From Collinsella ihumii (GTDB lineage: Bacteria; Actinomycetota; Coriobacteriia; Coriobacteriales; Coriobacteriaceae): a stretch of DNA of 64,000 nucleotides. The position numbers were made by a program, and so were the translations under genes. Below the pieces are notes generated by a model. It was not told where the DNA came from and searched no databases. It worked only from the letters and a program-made list of their open reading frames with translations. The stretch spans positions 221,713 through 285,712 of the forward strand of contig NZ_FCOU01000003.1 of NCBI RefSeq assembly GCF_900046475.1, in the 5' to 3' direction. Below, one piece after another: positions 27,873 through 37,122 of the stretch; the first letter of the stretch is position 1; the number at the start of each line of letters is the position of its first letter.

Positions 27873-30506
27873 GTGACAGACGCAACGACATCCGCACCGA
27901 CCGCCTCGGCGAGTTCATTTGCCGGGGGCACCGGCGAGCTCGCGGCGGGATCCCTCGGCACCCTTTCGCCCAGCTGGTGGGAGCCCGAGGACGGCAGCGA
28001 GCCCGAACCATGGCTTACGCCCGACGAGGCGTTCGAGCGCTTTTTCGGCTGGGCCGAGGAGCAGGGCATCGAGCTGTGGCCTCATCAGGAGGAGGCGCTC
28101 ATGGACCTCGCCGCCGGCGACCACGTCATCCTGGGCACGCCCACCGGATCGGGCAAGTCGCTCGTCGCGCTCGGCATGCTGTTCATGGGCATGGCGCAGG
28201 GCAAGCGCGTGTACTACACCGCTCCCATCAAGGCGCTGGTCAGCGAGAAGTTCTTCGACCTCGTCGAGGTTCTCGGCCGCGACAACGTGGGCATGATCAC
28301 CGGCGACACGCACATCAACACCGCGGCGCCCGTCATCTGCTGCACGGCGGAGATCCTGGCCAACCAGGCCCTACGCGAGGGCGAAGATTCCGACGTCGGA
28401 TGCGTCGCCATGGATGAATTCCATTACTTTGCCGACCCCGACCGCGGATGGGCCTGGCAGGTCCCCCTGCTCACGCTGCCGCACGCGCAGTTCATGCTCA
28501 TGAGTGCCACGCTGGGCGACGTCACCGCCATCGCCGACGCGCTGCGCACGCAGACCGGCGCCGACGTCGATATCGTGGCGGACGCCCCCAGGCCGGTGCC
28601 GCTCGCCTACGAGTACGTGGACACCGCCCTCGAGGGCACGGTGGAGCTCGCGCTTCGGCGCGGGGAGGCCCCGCTGTACATCGTGCACTTCTCTCAGGAT
28701 GCAGCGCTGTCGACCGCAAGCTCGCTCGCCAACTTCGGCGTCGCCAGCAAGGAGCAGCGCGAAGCCATCAAGGAGGCGTCGAAGGGGACCCGCTTCACCA
28801 CGGCGTTCGGCAAGATCTTGAAGCGCCTGCTGTCGAACGGCGTGGGCGTGCACCACGCCGGCATGCTGCCGCGCTACCGCCTGCTTGTGGAGAAGCTCGC
28901 CCAGCAGGGCCTGCTTCCGGTCATCTGCGGCACCGACACGCTGGGCGTCGGCATCAACGTACCCATCCACACCGTGCTGCTGACGGCGCTCACGAAATTC
29001 GACGGCCGCCGCATGCGCCGCCTGCGCGCCCGCGAATTCCATCAGATCGCCGGCCGTGCGGGCCGTGCGGGCTTCGATACCGAGGGCTGCGTGATCGCCG
29101 AGGCCCCCGAGCACGACATCGAGAACGCCAAGTTGGTCGCCAAGGCGGGAGGCGACCCCAAGAAGCTGCGCAAGATCAAGAAGAAGAAACCGCCCGAGGG
29201 CTTCGTCACCTGGAACGAGCAGACCTTCAACCGCCTGATCGAATCGGCCCCCGAGACGCTCAGGCCGCGCCTGCGCATCACGCACTCCATGGTGCTCTCC
29301 ATGGTCGAGCAGGGCGGCGACGCCCGGGCGCATGTGGAGGAGCTCATCGAGCGCTCCCTGCAGACCCCCGAGGAGAAGCTTGCGCTCTCGGCGCGCGCCG
29401 ACGAGATCTTCGCCACCCTCATCGACTCGGGCGTCGTGGTGCGCGAGGAGCTCGATGACGGCAGCCTGGACTACTCGCTGACCGTCGACCTGCCCGACGA
29501 CTTCGCCCTCGACCAGCCCCTCTCCCCCTTCCTGCTCGCCGCGCTCGAGCTTCTCGATCCCGAGAGCGAGACCTACACCTTCGACCTCATCTCCATGGTC
29601 GAGGCCACGCTCGAGGACCCCAAGCAGGTGCTGCGCGCGCAGGAGCGCGCGGCCCGCGCCCACGCGATGGCCGAGATGAAGGCGGACGGCATCGACTACG
29701 AGGAGCGTCTCGAGAAGATCGCCGACATCACGTACCCCAAGCCCCTCGAGGACATGCTCGACGCCGCGTTCGCGAGCTACTGCGAGAAGGTGCCCTGGGC
29801 GAACGATTACGCACTGAGCCCCAAATCGGTCCTGCGCGACATGCTGGAAAGCGCCGCCGACTTCAAGGGCTACATCCAAAAGCTCGGCATCGCGCGCTCG
29901 GAAGGCATCCTGCTGCGCTACCTCGCCGAGGCCTTCCGCTCGCTCGACCGCACCGTCCCCATCGACAAGCGCAACGAGCAGCTCACCGACATCATCTCCT
30001 GGCTGGGCTTCGTCGTGCGGTCCGTCGACTCGAGCCTGGTCGACGAATGGGAGGCGGCGGGCGACCCGGTCGCCCTGGACGCCGCTCCCCCGACGGACGC
30101 CGACGCGGTCGTCTCCGACCGTCGCGGCATGACGCTTCTGGTCCGCAACGCGCTCATCCGCCGCGTCTCGCTGGCCTGTTCCGGCAACGTCGACGAGCTG
30201 GGCGCCCTCGATGCCGATTGGGGCATGACCGAGACGCGCTGGCAGCGCGCCCTCGATGCGTTCTTCGAGGCGCACGAGGAGCTGCTGCTGGACGCCGACG
30301 CCCGCTCCTCCGCGTTCATCGCCATCGATGAGCGCGACGAGAAGACCGAGCACGTCTGGCACGTCCACCAGATCTTCTCCGATAGCGACGGGGATCACGA
30401 TTTCGGCATCATGGCCGACCTCGATCTGGACGCCACGGCCGAAGAGGGCGAGGCGGTGTTCAAAAACTACCGCGTCGGCTTCATCGAGGAGCTGCTGGAA
30501 GGCTAA
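27873..30506 (+). CDS. Ski2/Mtr4-like DEAD-box helicase (DUF3516-type)
   Basis: About 877 residues. Motif I GTPTGSGKS, motif Ib IKALVSEKFFDLV, motif II DEFH, SAT motif MSATLGD and motif VI HQIAGRAGRAGFD are all intact. After the helicase core a lysine-rich loop (KKLRKIKKKKPPEG) and a large helical C-terminal region follow, as in the actinobacterial RNA helicases that carry DUF3516. GTG at 27873 was preferred because AAAGAAG lies about 7 bases upstream; an ATG at 27789 has no usable site. The role is probably RNA metabolism. It is not part of the Shango-like set. Confidence 0.8.
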   Translation: MTDATTSAPTASASSFAGGTGELAAGSLGTLSPSWWEPEDGSEPEPWLTPDEAFERFFGWAEEQGIELWPHQEEALMDLAAGDHVILGTPTGSGKSLVALGMLFMGMAQGKRVYYTAPIKALVSEKFFDLVEVLGRDNVGMITGDTHINTAAPVICCTAEILANQALREGEDSDVGCVAMDEFHYFADPDRGWAWQVPLLTLPHAQFMLMSATLGDVTAIADALRTQTGADVDIVADAPRPVPLAYEYVDTALEGTVELALRRGEAPLYIVHFSQDAALSTASSLANFGVASKEQREAIKEASKGTRFTTAFGKILKRLLSNGVGVHHAGMLPRYRLLVEKLAQQGLLPVICGTDTLGVGINVPIHTVLLTALTKFDGRRMRRLRAREFHQIAGRAGRAGFDTEGCVIAEAPEHDIENAKLVAKAGGDPKKLRKIKKKKPPEGFVTWNEQTFNRLIESAPETLRPRLRITHSMVLSMVEQGGDARAHVEELIERSLQTPEEKLALSARADEIFATLIDSGVVVREELDDGSLDYSLTVDLPDDFALDQPLSPFLLAALELLDPESETYTFDLISMVEATLEDPKQVLRAQERAARAHAMAEMKADGIDYEERLEKIADITYPKPLEDMLDAAFASYCEKVPWANDYALSPKSVLRDMLESAADFKGYIQKLGIARSEGILLRYLAEAFRSLDRTVPIDKRNEQLTDIISWLGFVVRSVDSSLVDEWEAAGDPVALDAAPPTDADAVVSDRRGMTLLVRNALIRRVSLACSGNVDELGALDADWGMTETRWQRALDAFFEAHEELLLDADARSSAFIAIDERDEKTEHVWHVHQIFSDSDGDHDFGIMADLDLDATAEEGEAVFKNYRVGFIEELLEG

Positions 30507-30537
30507 GGGAAGCCCCCGACCGATCCCCTCTAAGATC

Positions 30538-30569
30538 TCGCCCGCATCCGCCATGGCGGATGCGGGCGA
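30538..30569. terminator. Bidirectional terminator hairpin
   Basis: A 32-base perfect palindrome centred on GCCATGGC lies between two convergent genes (helicase and thpR). Only a weak T-stretch follows, but position and stem strength favour transcription termination on both strands. Confidence 0.7.
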
Positions 30570-30571
30570 CC

Positions 30572-31099
30572 TTATGCGAGCTCGACGGTGTAGAGCGGCT
30601 TGTACGTCGCCCCCGAGCTATCCAATATGCTGCGGAACACCGTGACGCGCGACGCCTCGTCAGAGCACGGGAACGCGAGGGCAGGCAGCGGACGGCCGGC
30701 GATCCTCGCCCGGCGCGCCAGCGTGATGTGCGGGCGGAACGCCTTCTTGTCGAACGGGACCCCGTGAGACCCCAAGCGCTCGCGCACCCCTTCCGCGAGC
30801 CTCGTGAGCTCGCCCACCGGATCCAGACCGAGCCACAGCGTCGCATCGCTCGGCGCGCCGAACCGTCCCAGACCCGACGCGCGAAGCGGGATCGGCCCTG
30901 CGCCGGCGCACGCCTCGTCGACCGCATCGAGGGCGGCGCGCAGCGTCCCCTCGTCGATCTCGCCCAAAAACGCCAAGGTCACATGGTAGGTGTCGCGCTT
31001 CATGTACCGGCCCGCAACGTGGACAGCAAGCTGGCGCGCCACGGCGGCGAGGTCGTCGACGAACGGTTCTGGCAGCTCAAGCGCTATGAAAACCCTCAT
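30572..31099 (-). CDS. thpR: RNA 2',3'-cyclic phosphodiesterase (2'-5' RNA ligase family)
   Basis: A 175-residue two-histidine phosphoesterase. The two catalytic HxT motifs are YHVTLAFLG (about 39) and RPHITLARR (about 125). The MRVFIALELP start is typical of the family. It opens RNA 2',3'-cyclic phosphates and is implicated in RNA repair or processing. The ATG at 31099 lies after a GGCGGGGGATC stretch. Confidence 0.85.
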   Translation of the reverse strand: MRVFIALELPEPFVDDLAAVARQLAVHVAGRYMKRDTYHVTLAFLGEIDEGTLRAALDAVDEACAGAGPIPLRASGLGRFGAPSDATLWLGLDPVGELTRLAEGVRERLGSHGVPFDKKAFRPHITLARRARIAGRPLPALAFPCSDEASRVTVFRSILDSSGATYKPLYTVELA

Positions 31100-31213
31100 G
31101 ATCCCCCGCCTCCATCTCCTGCGCGCAACGTGCACCCATGCAACACGCCGCCCGTACCTGCAGGCACGGGCGGCGACATGGCGATTCGCTCAAGCCCTGC
31201 GTCCGAGACGCCC

Positions 31214-31528
31214 CTATGATTCCCTGCTGGCGACCCCGCGGTCCTTGAAGGCGAGGACGTCGGCCAGACGAACGCTTCGATGATGGTTGAGGCCCAGCCG
31301 AATGCCCGGGAGCTCTCCACGGTCGAGCATGCGCGTGACCGTGCGCCGCGAGACGCCCAGGATATCCGCCGCCTGACCGGTGGTGATCACCGCGTCGGCC
31401 TCGCCGGACGGTGCAAACCTCACCCCCGCATGCGCGGCAAACGACACAAGGAGCTGATACTCGCGCACGCTCAGGTTGTGACGGCAGCCCTCCGGATCAA
31501 TTAGGGCGGGTCCCAGATTCTCGGCCAT
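31214..31528 (-). CDS. Excisionase-type helix-turn-helix protein
   Basis: A 104-residue protein; the start follows CAAGGAGGAGCC. The C-terminal half (ITTGQAADILGVSRRTVTRMLDRGELPGIRLGLNHHRSVRLADVLAF) is a MerR/excisionase-like DNA-binding domain. The N-terminal half (NLSVREYQLLVSFAAHAG) may contact a partner. Such proteins often pair with a toxin or integrase, but none is adjacent, so it stands alone here. Confidence 0.7.
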   Translation of the reverse strand: MAENLGPALIDPEGCRHNLSVREYQLLVSFAAHAGVRFAPSGEADAVITTGQAADILGVSRRTVTRMLDRGELPGIRLGLNHHRSVRLADVLAFKDRGVASRES

Positions 31529-31768
31529 GGCTCCTCCTTGCACTAGCACCATCCGAAATCATTGTATGGGCTAAAAGTGCTTCCCAGAGCACAACATCTG
31601 TCAACGGGGCGCCTCACTATGCGAGCGTGCGGGAAGGGGCCTCTCCGTGGGGCGGAACGAGTCGGTCGACGTATCCCAAAACGGGCCCACCTGTCGGCGA
31701 AAACCGGCAGACGGGCCCGGGCGCGGCGCGATCGAACGTACTTGCATGCGTGCACGAAGCGCGGCGGA
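31529..31768. other. Intergenic region with hairpin
   Basis: A CGGGCCC...GGGCCCG hairpin with an inner CTG/CGG stem occurs at about 31683-31720 and may terminate the aldo/keto reductase transcript or the opposite strand. No gene was seen. Confidence 0.4.
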
Positions 31769-32698
31769 TCACTCCATGTCGAGCGGCATCTTGTAGGAAG
31801 GCGCCGGGAACGCGCGGCTGATGAGCGCAAGGTCTTCCTCGGTCAGCTCGATAGCGTCGGCCGCCGCGTTCTCGAGCGTGTGCTCGGGCCGCGAGCTGCG
31901 CGGAATGGCGATCGTATCGCCGCCGCGGATGTCCCATGCCAAGATGACCTGGGGCACCGTGACGTTGTGGCGACGGGCGACCTCGGCGAGCTCCGGCGAG
32001 CGGAACAGGCGCCCGCGCAGCGTGCCCGCCTGCGCGAGCGGGCAATACGCCATCAGGGCGACGCCGTGATCGCGCATCCACGGCAGCAGGTCGAACTCGA
32101 TGCCGCGCGAACCGGGGTGATAGAGCACCTGGTTCACCTGGCAGTTCTGCCCGCCCGGCACGCGCCAGAGGTCCTCCATGTCGTCGGTATCGAAGTTGGA
32201 GACGCCCCACGCGCGGATCTTGCCCTCAGCGATCAGCTCCTCCATGCAGGCCACCGTCTCGGCCAGCGGAACCATGCCGCGCCAGTGGAGCAGGTACAGG
32301 TCGAGATAGTCCACGCCCAGGTTCTCGAGCGTCTCGTCGCAGCTGTCGAAGATGTCGGGCTCCCCGGCGTTCGACGGCAGCACCTTGGAGACGATGAACA
32401 GCTCGTCGCGGTCGAGCGTCTTGGCGCGCGTGCCGTCGGCCTCGCGCAGCTGGCCCCCTGCTACCGCCACGCCGTCGAGCGCATCGCCGACAAGGCGCTC
32501 GCTGCGGCCGTTGCCGTACATCTCCGCCGTATCGATCAGCGTCATGCCGGAGGCGACGCCGGCGCGCAGCGCCTGGGCCTCGCGGTCGTGCGTCGAGCGG
32601 CTGTCGCCGAGATACCATGTGCCCTGACCCAGCGCGGGCACGCGGTCGCCGTTCGCCAGGGTCACCACATGGCGCTGCGTCGTCACGAAATCAGACAT
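31769..32698 (-). CDS. Aldo/keto reductase
   Basis: A 309-residue NADPH-dependent oxidoreductase of the AKR fold. The catalytic Asp, Tyr, Lys and His are seen in TLIDTAEMYGNGRSE, FIVSKVLPSN and DLYLLHWRG. The cofactor-binding AIPRSSRPEHTLENAAA is at the end. GTGAGGAGGAATCCC precedes the ATG. The substrate cannot be told from sequence. Confidence 0.88.
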   Translation of the reverse strand: MSDFVTTQRHVVTLANGDRVPALGQGTWYLGDSRSTHDREAQALRAGVASGMTLIDTAEMYGNGRSERLVGDALDGVAVAGGQLREADGTRAKTLDRDELFIVSKVLPSNAGEPDIFDSCDETLENLGVDYLDLYLLHWRGMVPLAETVACMEELIAEGKIRAWGVSNFDTDDMEDLWRVPGGQNCQVNQVLYHPGSRGIEFDLLPWMRDHGVALMAYCPLAQAGTLRGRLFRSPELAEVARRHNVTVPQVILAWDIRGGDTIAIPRSSRPEHTLENAAADAIELTEEDLALISRAFPAPSYKMPLDME

Positions 32699-32800
32699 GG
32701 GATTCCTCCTCACCTGGATATATCGAGTGCGCCGCACCTGCGCGAACCAGAATGCGGCCAGCCCCTTTGTACCCTCCCGGAGCCCTTCGCGCCATGGTCT

Positions 32801-33673
32801 CTATGACAAATAATCGAGCAGGCTGTCGAACGTCTTCTGGGCATCCGCGCGGCCGACTTGGTACGCATGCTCAAGGATCTCGGGGTCGCGCACCATCATC
32901 GGCATCTTGACCGATTCGCTCGGCCGCACGACGAACACGGCGCCCTCCCGCTCGAGGCGCGCGATCGCGTCCAGCGTCTCGTTATAGCGGACATGGCGGT
33001 CGGCCAATAGCTCGATCAGCTTGGGGTAGCGGCGCAGCCAGACGCGCAGCAGCGGCATGAGGCTGTTGGGCTCCTTGCGGTACCCTTCCGGCTGCGTCAG
33101 CACCACGACGGTGCGGTCATACCCCTGCTCGAGCATCCAGGCCACCGGGATGGAATCGGCGATCCCGCCGTCGAGCAGCTCTCGGCCCTCGAGCTGGACC
33201 GGATGCGACACCATGGGGATGGAGGCCGACGCGCGGATCCATTCGATATCGCCGACATCGCCCGGACCAAGATCGTGGTAGACGGCGCAGCCGGCGTTGA
33301 TGTCGGTCGCGACGACCGTGAAGCGCATGGGGTCCGCCGCGAACGTGGCGCTATCGAACACATCGAGCTTCCACGGCAGCTCGCCGTAGGCGAAATCCCG
33401 GCTGAACAGGTCGCCTTTGAGTATCCAGTTGCGAAGGCTCGCATAGCGCGGGTCGGCGCAGTACTTCTTGTTGTAGCGCCGCGCGCGCCCGATCTGCCTC
33501 GATTTGAAATTGCAGCCGAAGGTCGCGCCCGCAGACACGCCCACCGTCGCATCGGCGGTCAGCCCGCGCTCCATCCACACGTCGATCACGCCCGACGTGT
33601 ACATCCCGCGAAATCCGCCGCCCTCGAGCACCACGCCCACGCTTGGACGCGCACCTTGTTCCGTCGCCGCCAC
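32801..33673 (-). CDS. Patatin-like phospholipase
   Basis: A 290-residue lipid hydrolase of the bacterial patatin (YjjU/RssA) type. Oxyanion loop EGGGFRGMY (about 17), nucleophile elbow GVSAGAT (about 45), and the Asp of the catalytic dyad in LLDGGIADSIP (about 166) are present. It has no signal peptide and should act at the inner face of the membrane. Confidence 0.87.
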   Translation of the reverse strand: MAATEQGARPSVGVVLEGGGFRGMYTSGVIDVWMERGLTADATVGVSAGATFGCNFKSRQIGRARRYNKKYCADPRYASLRNWILKGDLFSRDFAYGELPWKLDVFDSATFAADPMRFTVVATDINAGCAVYHDLGPGDVGDIEWIRASASIPMVSHPVQLEGRELLDGGIADSIPVAWMLEQGYDRTVVVLTQPEGYRKEPNSLMPLLRVWLRRYPKLIELLADRHVRYNETLDAIARLEREGAVFVVRPSESVKMPMMVRDPEILEHAYQVGRADAQKTFDSLLDYLS

Positions 33674-33807
33674 GAAGCAACCTCCCTCTCGATTCAGACT
33701 CGCCAGTATACTCCCGCGGCACGCGACGAGGCGCCCTCGGCGGCATGTTGTGCCGACGAGGGCGCCGAAGGTGCGAGAGGCGTAGAGGGGCTTTTACGCC
33801 TTACTCT

Positions 33808-34083
33808 TCCAGGGGAACACTGGTCAATTGCTTTCGCGGCGGTCGGTTCCGTGGCGAGGCGGATGCGGGCGAAGGCGAGGAAGGCGCAGTTGCGCTGCGC
33901 CGACGCAGCCGGCTGCCTCTCATCCCCACCCAGCTCTCGATAAGACCACGAGTGGGACACTAGCGCCCACCCACCCTCTCCGCCACAGCCGCAACATGCG
34001 GGCATGGTGGGTATAAGAGACAGGCCTGAGCCCGCAGGCGCCCGGCACGGGGCCGACCGGCGCGGAATGAATTGATCAGTGTT
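33808..34083. repeat. Interrupted GGGAA-family inverted repeat with partial adapter
   Basis: The left half (33808-33847: GGGGAACACTGGTCAATT..., then GCGGCGGTCGG) and the right half (34045-34083, its imperfect complement ending GTGTTCCCCC) belong to the hairpin family seen at 21872. They are separated by about 200 bp. Within that insert, 34011-34023 (GTATAAGAGACAG) is identical to the last 13 bases of the Nextera mosaic end. The insert may therefore be partly a library chimera. The right arm overlaps the stop of the flavin reductase gene. Confidence 0.6.
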
Positions 34084-34627
34084 CCCCCAAATACGACAGG
34101 AACGCATCGGCCTGCTCTGCCAGCTCGGCGCGCTGCTCGTCGGTCAGCGAGAGCACGTCGCTCGTGAACGCCTCGCGGTCGAGCACCACGCCGAGCTGGG
34201 GCTCCGCCATCAGGTCGACCTTTATGGCCTGTAGCAGCTCGCTGAGCTTGGCGCGGGCGCCGGCACCGGCGGAGCGGCCCGCCGCGGCGCAGATGACCGC
34301 CTTCTTGCCCGCGATGGCTGTTGCGGTCTCCCCCGGCTTGACCGGTCGGCTCATCCAGTCGAGCATGTTCTTGAGAACGCCTGGATAGCTGTAGTTGTAT
34401 TCGGGCGTGAAGAACCACAGGCCGTCGGCGGACTGGACCTCTGTGCGCACGCGCGCGACGACCTCGGGCACCGGCTGCTCGCGATCTTGGTTCATGTACG
34501 GCAGCGCGGAGAAATCGAGCAGTTTGACGCGTGCACGCCCCTCAAGCAGCTTGGCTGCCTCATGCGCCATCTGCGTGTTGAACGACTGCCTGCGCAGGGA
34601 ACCGGAAATCAACAGGATCTTTTTCAT
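34076..34627 (-). CDS. NADPH-dependent FMN reductase / quinone reductase
   Basis: A 183-residue flavoprotein with the FMN-binding GSLRRQSFNTQ phosphate loop (about 8-18), the conserved PEYNYSYPGVLKNMLDWMSR segment (about 83) and AAGRSAGAGAR. This is the SsuE/ChrR-like family that reduces quinones, flavins or azo compounds in the cytoplasm. AAGGAGCGTGACAGTC precedes the ATG. Confidence 0.85.
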   Translation of the reverse strand: MKKILLISGSLRRQSFNTQMAHEAAKLLEGRARVKLLDFSALPYMNQDREQPVPEVVARVRTEVQSADGLWFFTPEYNYSYPGVLKNMLDWMSRPVKPGETATAIAGKKAVICAAAGRSAGAGARAKLSELLQAIKVDLMAEPQLGVVLDREAFTSDVLSLTDEQRAELAEQADAFLSYLGEH

Positions 34628-34681
34628 GACTGTCACGCTCCTTGTTTACGCGAGCGCGCGGCGCCTCGGGACGACCGCGCG

Positions 34682-35041
34682 CTATCTCACCTCGGCACCG
34701 AAGGGCAGCAGCGAAAGTTTTGCCATCTTGAAGCTCTGCAGACCGAACGGGATGCCGATGACGGTGATGCAGTTGAGCACACCGGCAATGCAGTATGCGA
34801 TCGCCATCGGGATGCCGGCGAGCAGTACCCATATGACGTTGGCGACCAACGAGGGCGCGCCTCCGCCATAGACGATCTGCTTGCCGAACGGCGCAAGCGT
34901 CAGGCCGGCCATCTTCAGGCACTGCCGCCCTAGAGGGATGCCGATGATGGTGATGCAGAACACCAAGCCGAGCAGGAGCCAGCCCAATGCGGTCCAGATG
35001 CCGCCCAGAAGAATCCAGATGATGTTGCCCACCACGCGCAT
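34682..35041 (-). CDS. YccF-family inner-membrane protein
   Basis: A 119-residue membrane protein containing two copies of the YccF module (VGNIIWILLGGIWTALGWLL...CITIIGIPLGRQCLKMA and VANVIWVLLAGIPMAIAY...CITVIGIPFGLQSFKMA). This internal duplication is the normal family layout. GAAAGGATCGACGC precedes the ATG. The molecular function of the family is not established. Confidence 0.88.
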   Translation of the reverse strand: MRVVGNIIWILLGGIWTALGWLLLGLVFCITIIGIPLGRQCLKMAGLTLAPFGKQIVYGGGAPSLVANVIWVLLAGIPMAIAYCIAGVLNCITVIGIPFGLQSFKMAKLSLLPFGAEVR

Positions 35042-35285
35042 GCGTCGATCCTTTCGCCTCTCGCATATTGCTGTGTATTCCCATCATGCAGGGCGCTCAT
35101 GACCGCACGGCGCACGGAGCCTTGAAAGTTCCTTAATTCTTAAGGCTTGCCTACGGCGGATATTGCGCGACGCGATGCGGATATAGAGGAACGCGACATA
35201 TGGTGGCGCCCCGTCTGCCGCGTCGTATGATAGATGCCATCGCCGCACGTCAACGTGGCCAATAACGACAATCTGGGAGATCGCC

Positions 35286-35546
35286 ATGCCCTTGGAGTAC
35301 GCATCGATTCTGCTGGGAGCCCTCGCCATCCTGCTGGGCTTCGCCCCCATCGTCCCTCTGCAGCTCATCGGCGTCGCGGCGGGCATCGCGGGTATCGTGG
35401 TATCGCGGCGGGCGCGCAAAGCGGACTACCGCAAGGACATGCCCGCAACGGTCGGCTTCATCTGCTCCATCGCCGGCGTGGTCGTGAGCGCCGTCACCCC
35501 GCTGTTCGCCCTGATCATCGCGGTTGCCCAGGCGGCCATGGGATAG
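35286..35546 (+). CDS. Small membrane protein, DUF4190-like
   Basis: An 86-residue protein with two or three hydrophobic segments (residues 6-42 and 55-85) separated by a basic loop (SRRARKADYRKDM). GGGAGATCGCC precedes the ATG. The pattern of a Gly-rich helix, a short charged loop and a second helix is seen in DUF4190-type proteins, but the match is only by eye. Confidence 0.6.
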   Translation: MPLEYASILLGALAILLGFAPIVPLQLIGVAAGIAGIVVSRRARKADYRKDMPATVGFICSIAGVVVSAVTPLFALIIAVAQAAMG

Positions 35547-35636
35547 GAGCCCGGACGGCGCTCGACGCACGACCCGGCCGCGGAGGCAGATCGGCTACGA
35601 TAGGCTCCCCGCGGGACCCTGAAAATCCATGCATAC

Positions 35637-35771
35637 GAGTTTGTCATTGTTTTTGGGTGCCATTTCTTCGCACGAGCCATACCCTCTGACATTTGCCCAG
35701 TTGAATCCTGCGGTTTTGTTGAGGGGTATGGCGCCTGTGGGAATCGGGCACTCAAAAACAATGACAAACTC
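35637..35771. repeat. 135-bp inverted-repeat element, copy 1
   Basis: Terminal arms GAGTTTGTCATTGTTTTT-GGTGCC and its complement (25 bases, one mismatch) bound exactly 135 bp. The centre contains CAGTTGAATCCTGCGG. A second copy of identical length, arms and central word lies at 42381-42515. No coding capacity is conserved. ATGCATAC adjoins the left end here and the right end of copy 2. Confidence 0.88.
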
Positions 35772-35891
35772 AGCCTACCTCATCGATGGGTTTTACTTCG
35801 GCCGGATTTTTAAGCATAGGGATTTTCGCTACCTGCGGTTTTTCTGGGACTGTATGCACGCCAAAATCGCATGCCCATGGCAGGCGGCTCT

Positions 35892-36701
35892 CTACCCCGC
35901 CGGACGGCTCATCACGAGGCAGTCGTAGCGGATTGCCTTGCCCGAAATGCTGTAACTCGGCTTGGCGCCTGCCAGGTAGGGACCCTTCAGCGGGCGCTTG
36001 ACGACGATCTTGCGCGGAGCGGCAGCCATGGCCGCCCCCATGAGCTCGTCTTGGTCCATGCAAGGGCGTTCGAGCAGATGGAGCAGCTGGAACTTCTTTT
36101 TGACCGCGGCGCTCTTGCGGCGCTCGGGAAACATGGGGTCAAGGTAGACGACATCGGGCGGCTCGGGCAGCTGCCTCAGGGCGCATGCGCTATCCCCCTC
36201 GACCACCTGCATGCGCGCGACGATCTCGGCAAGGTCGGGGTCCAACGATGCGCGGCGCACCGCATCCGCCAACAACGCGGCGATCACCGGATCGCGTTCG
36301 TACAGCCTGACCCTGAACCCTGCCGCCGCCAAGAGCAGGGAGTCCTGCCCGAACCCCGCCGTGGCATCGATCGCCAGCGGAGCCTGCACGGCCCCTTTGA
36401 TCTTTGCCGCCTTGACCAGCAGCTCGCGATTGAGGTTCGCGGGCTTCAGGCGCGGCTTCATGTCGTTCAGGTCGGCACGCAGCGTCATTCCCGCCCCCGC
36501 CAGCGCAAGCCCCTCCTCATCGAAAACCAGCCCCAAGGGGGCATCGGCGAGCTCGTCGGCAGAGGCCCCCAGGCGCGCACCGAGGTGCTCGGCAAGACGT
36601 CGCGCCGCCGCAAGATGCTCCGGCGCGGCAGCGACCACCAGCAGGTCGGACGGGTCCACCGCCGTTGTTGGCATCATCATGTTGTCCTTGGCCCTGGGCA
36701 T
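35892..36701 (-). CDS. rsmJ: 16S rRNA m2G1516 methyltransferase RsmJ-like
   Basis: A 269-residue methyltransferase. The hallmark LAIDATAGFGQDSLLLAAAG (about 125) and VVYLDPMFPERRKSAAVKKKFQ (about 195) match RsmJ, and a KIVVKRPLKGPYL segment follows. The N-terminal 100 residues are an extra domain as in the enterobacterial enzyme. ATG at 36701 was chosen because GGAGGTGCCGGAT precedes it; a GTG 18 bases upstream is less well placed. Confidence 0.85.
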   Translation of the reverse strand: MPRAKDNMMMPTTAVDPSDLLVVAAAPEHLAAARRLAEHLGARLGASADELADAPLGLVFDEEGLALAGAGMTLRADLNDMKPRLKPANLNRELLVKAAKIKGAVQAPLAIDATAGFGQDSLLLAAAGFRVRLYERDPVIAALLADAVRRASLDPDLAEIVARMQVVEGDSACALRQLPEPPDVVYLDPMFPERRKSAAVKKKFQLLHLLERPCMDQDELMGAAMAAAPRKIVVKRPLKGPYLAGAKPSYSISGKAIRYDCLVMSRPAG

Positions 36702-36794
36702 ATCCGGCACCTCCGCCACAGTACACTAGCAGAAGATCGCGCAACATGCCGCCCGTCGCACAACGCGTCGCGGCGCCAAGAAGGAAGGATCCTC

Positions 36795-37088
36795 ATGTCG
36801 AGCAGGAAGCCATCGGCAAACGCCAAGCGCCTCGGTGCCTTCAGGGCATCCCTGGGCGACATGGGCGACCTCTTCGAACGCGAGCAGGCACGCCGCGACG
36901 AGTTGGCGGCAGAGCGCGAAGAGGCGCTGTACGACAAGGCCTGCGCGTCGAAAAACCGCTACGCCACGCGCGCCGACGCGCTCGACGCCGCCGCCCGTTG
37001 CGCGAACCACGGTACGCGCGACCTCCATGTGTACAAATGCCCCTACTGCAACGGCTGGCACCTCACGTCCAAAGCACCGCGCTCCTGA
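36795..37088 (+). CDS. Small protein with C-terminal zinc-knuckle-like motif
   Basis: A 97-residue charged protein. The N-terminus is basic and helical (SSRKPSANAKRLGAF), a central acidic/arginine helix follows, and the end carries HVYKCPYCNGWHLTSK, a CxxC-x3-H pattern like the short zinc motif of many actinobacterial small proteins. AAGGAAGGATCCTC precedes the ATG. The stop codon overlaps the first base of a 35-bp repeat. The function is unknown. Confidence 0.7.
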   Translation: MSSRKPSANAKRLGAFRASLGDMGDLFEREQARRDELAAEREEALYDKACASKNRYATRADALDAAARCANHGTRDLHVYKCPYCNGWHLTSKAPRS

Positions 37089-37122
37089 TGGGTCAAAACG
37101 AACCCGTCCCCACATGACCCAT
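37088..37122. repeat. 35-bp imperfect palindrome, copy A
   Basis: ATGGGTCAAAACGAACCCGT, continuing to CCCCACATGACCCAT. Related copies are at 37788-37821 and 47407-47441. The termini ATGGGT/ACCCAT are complementary and the CCGTCCCC-like core is shared. Confidence 0.7.
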
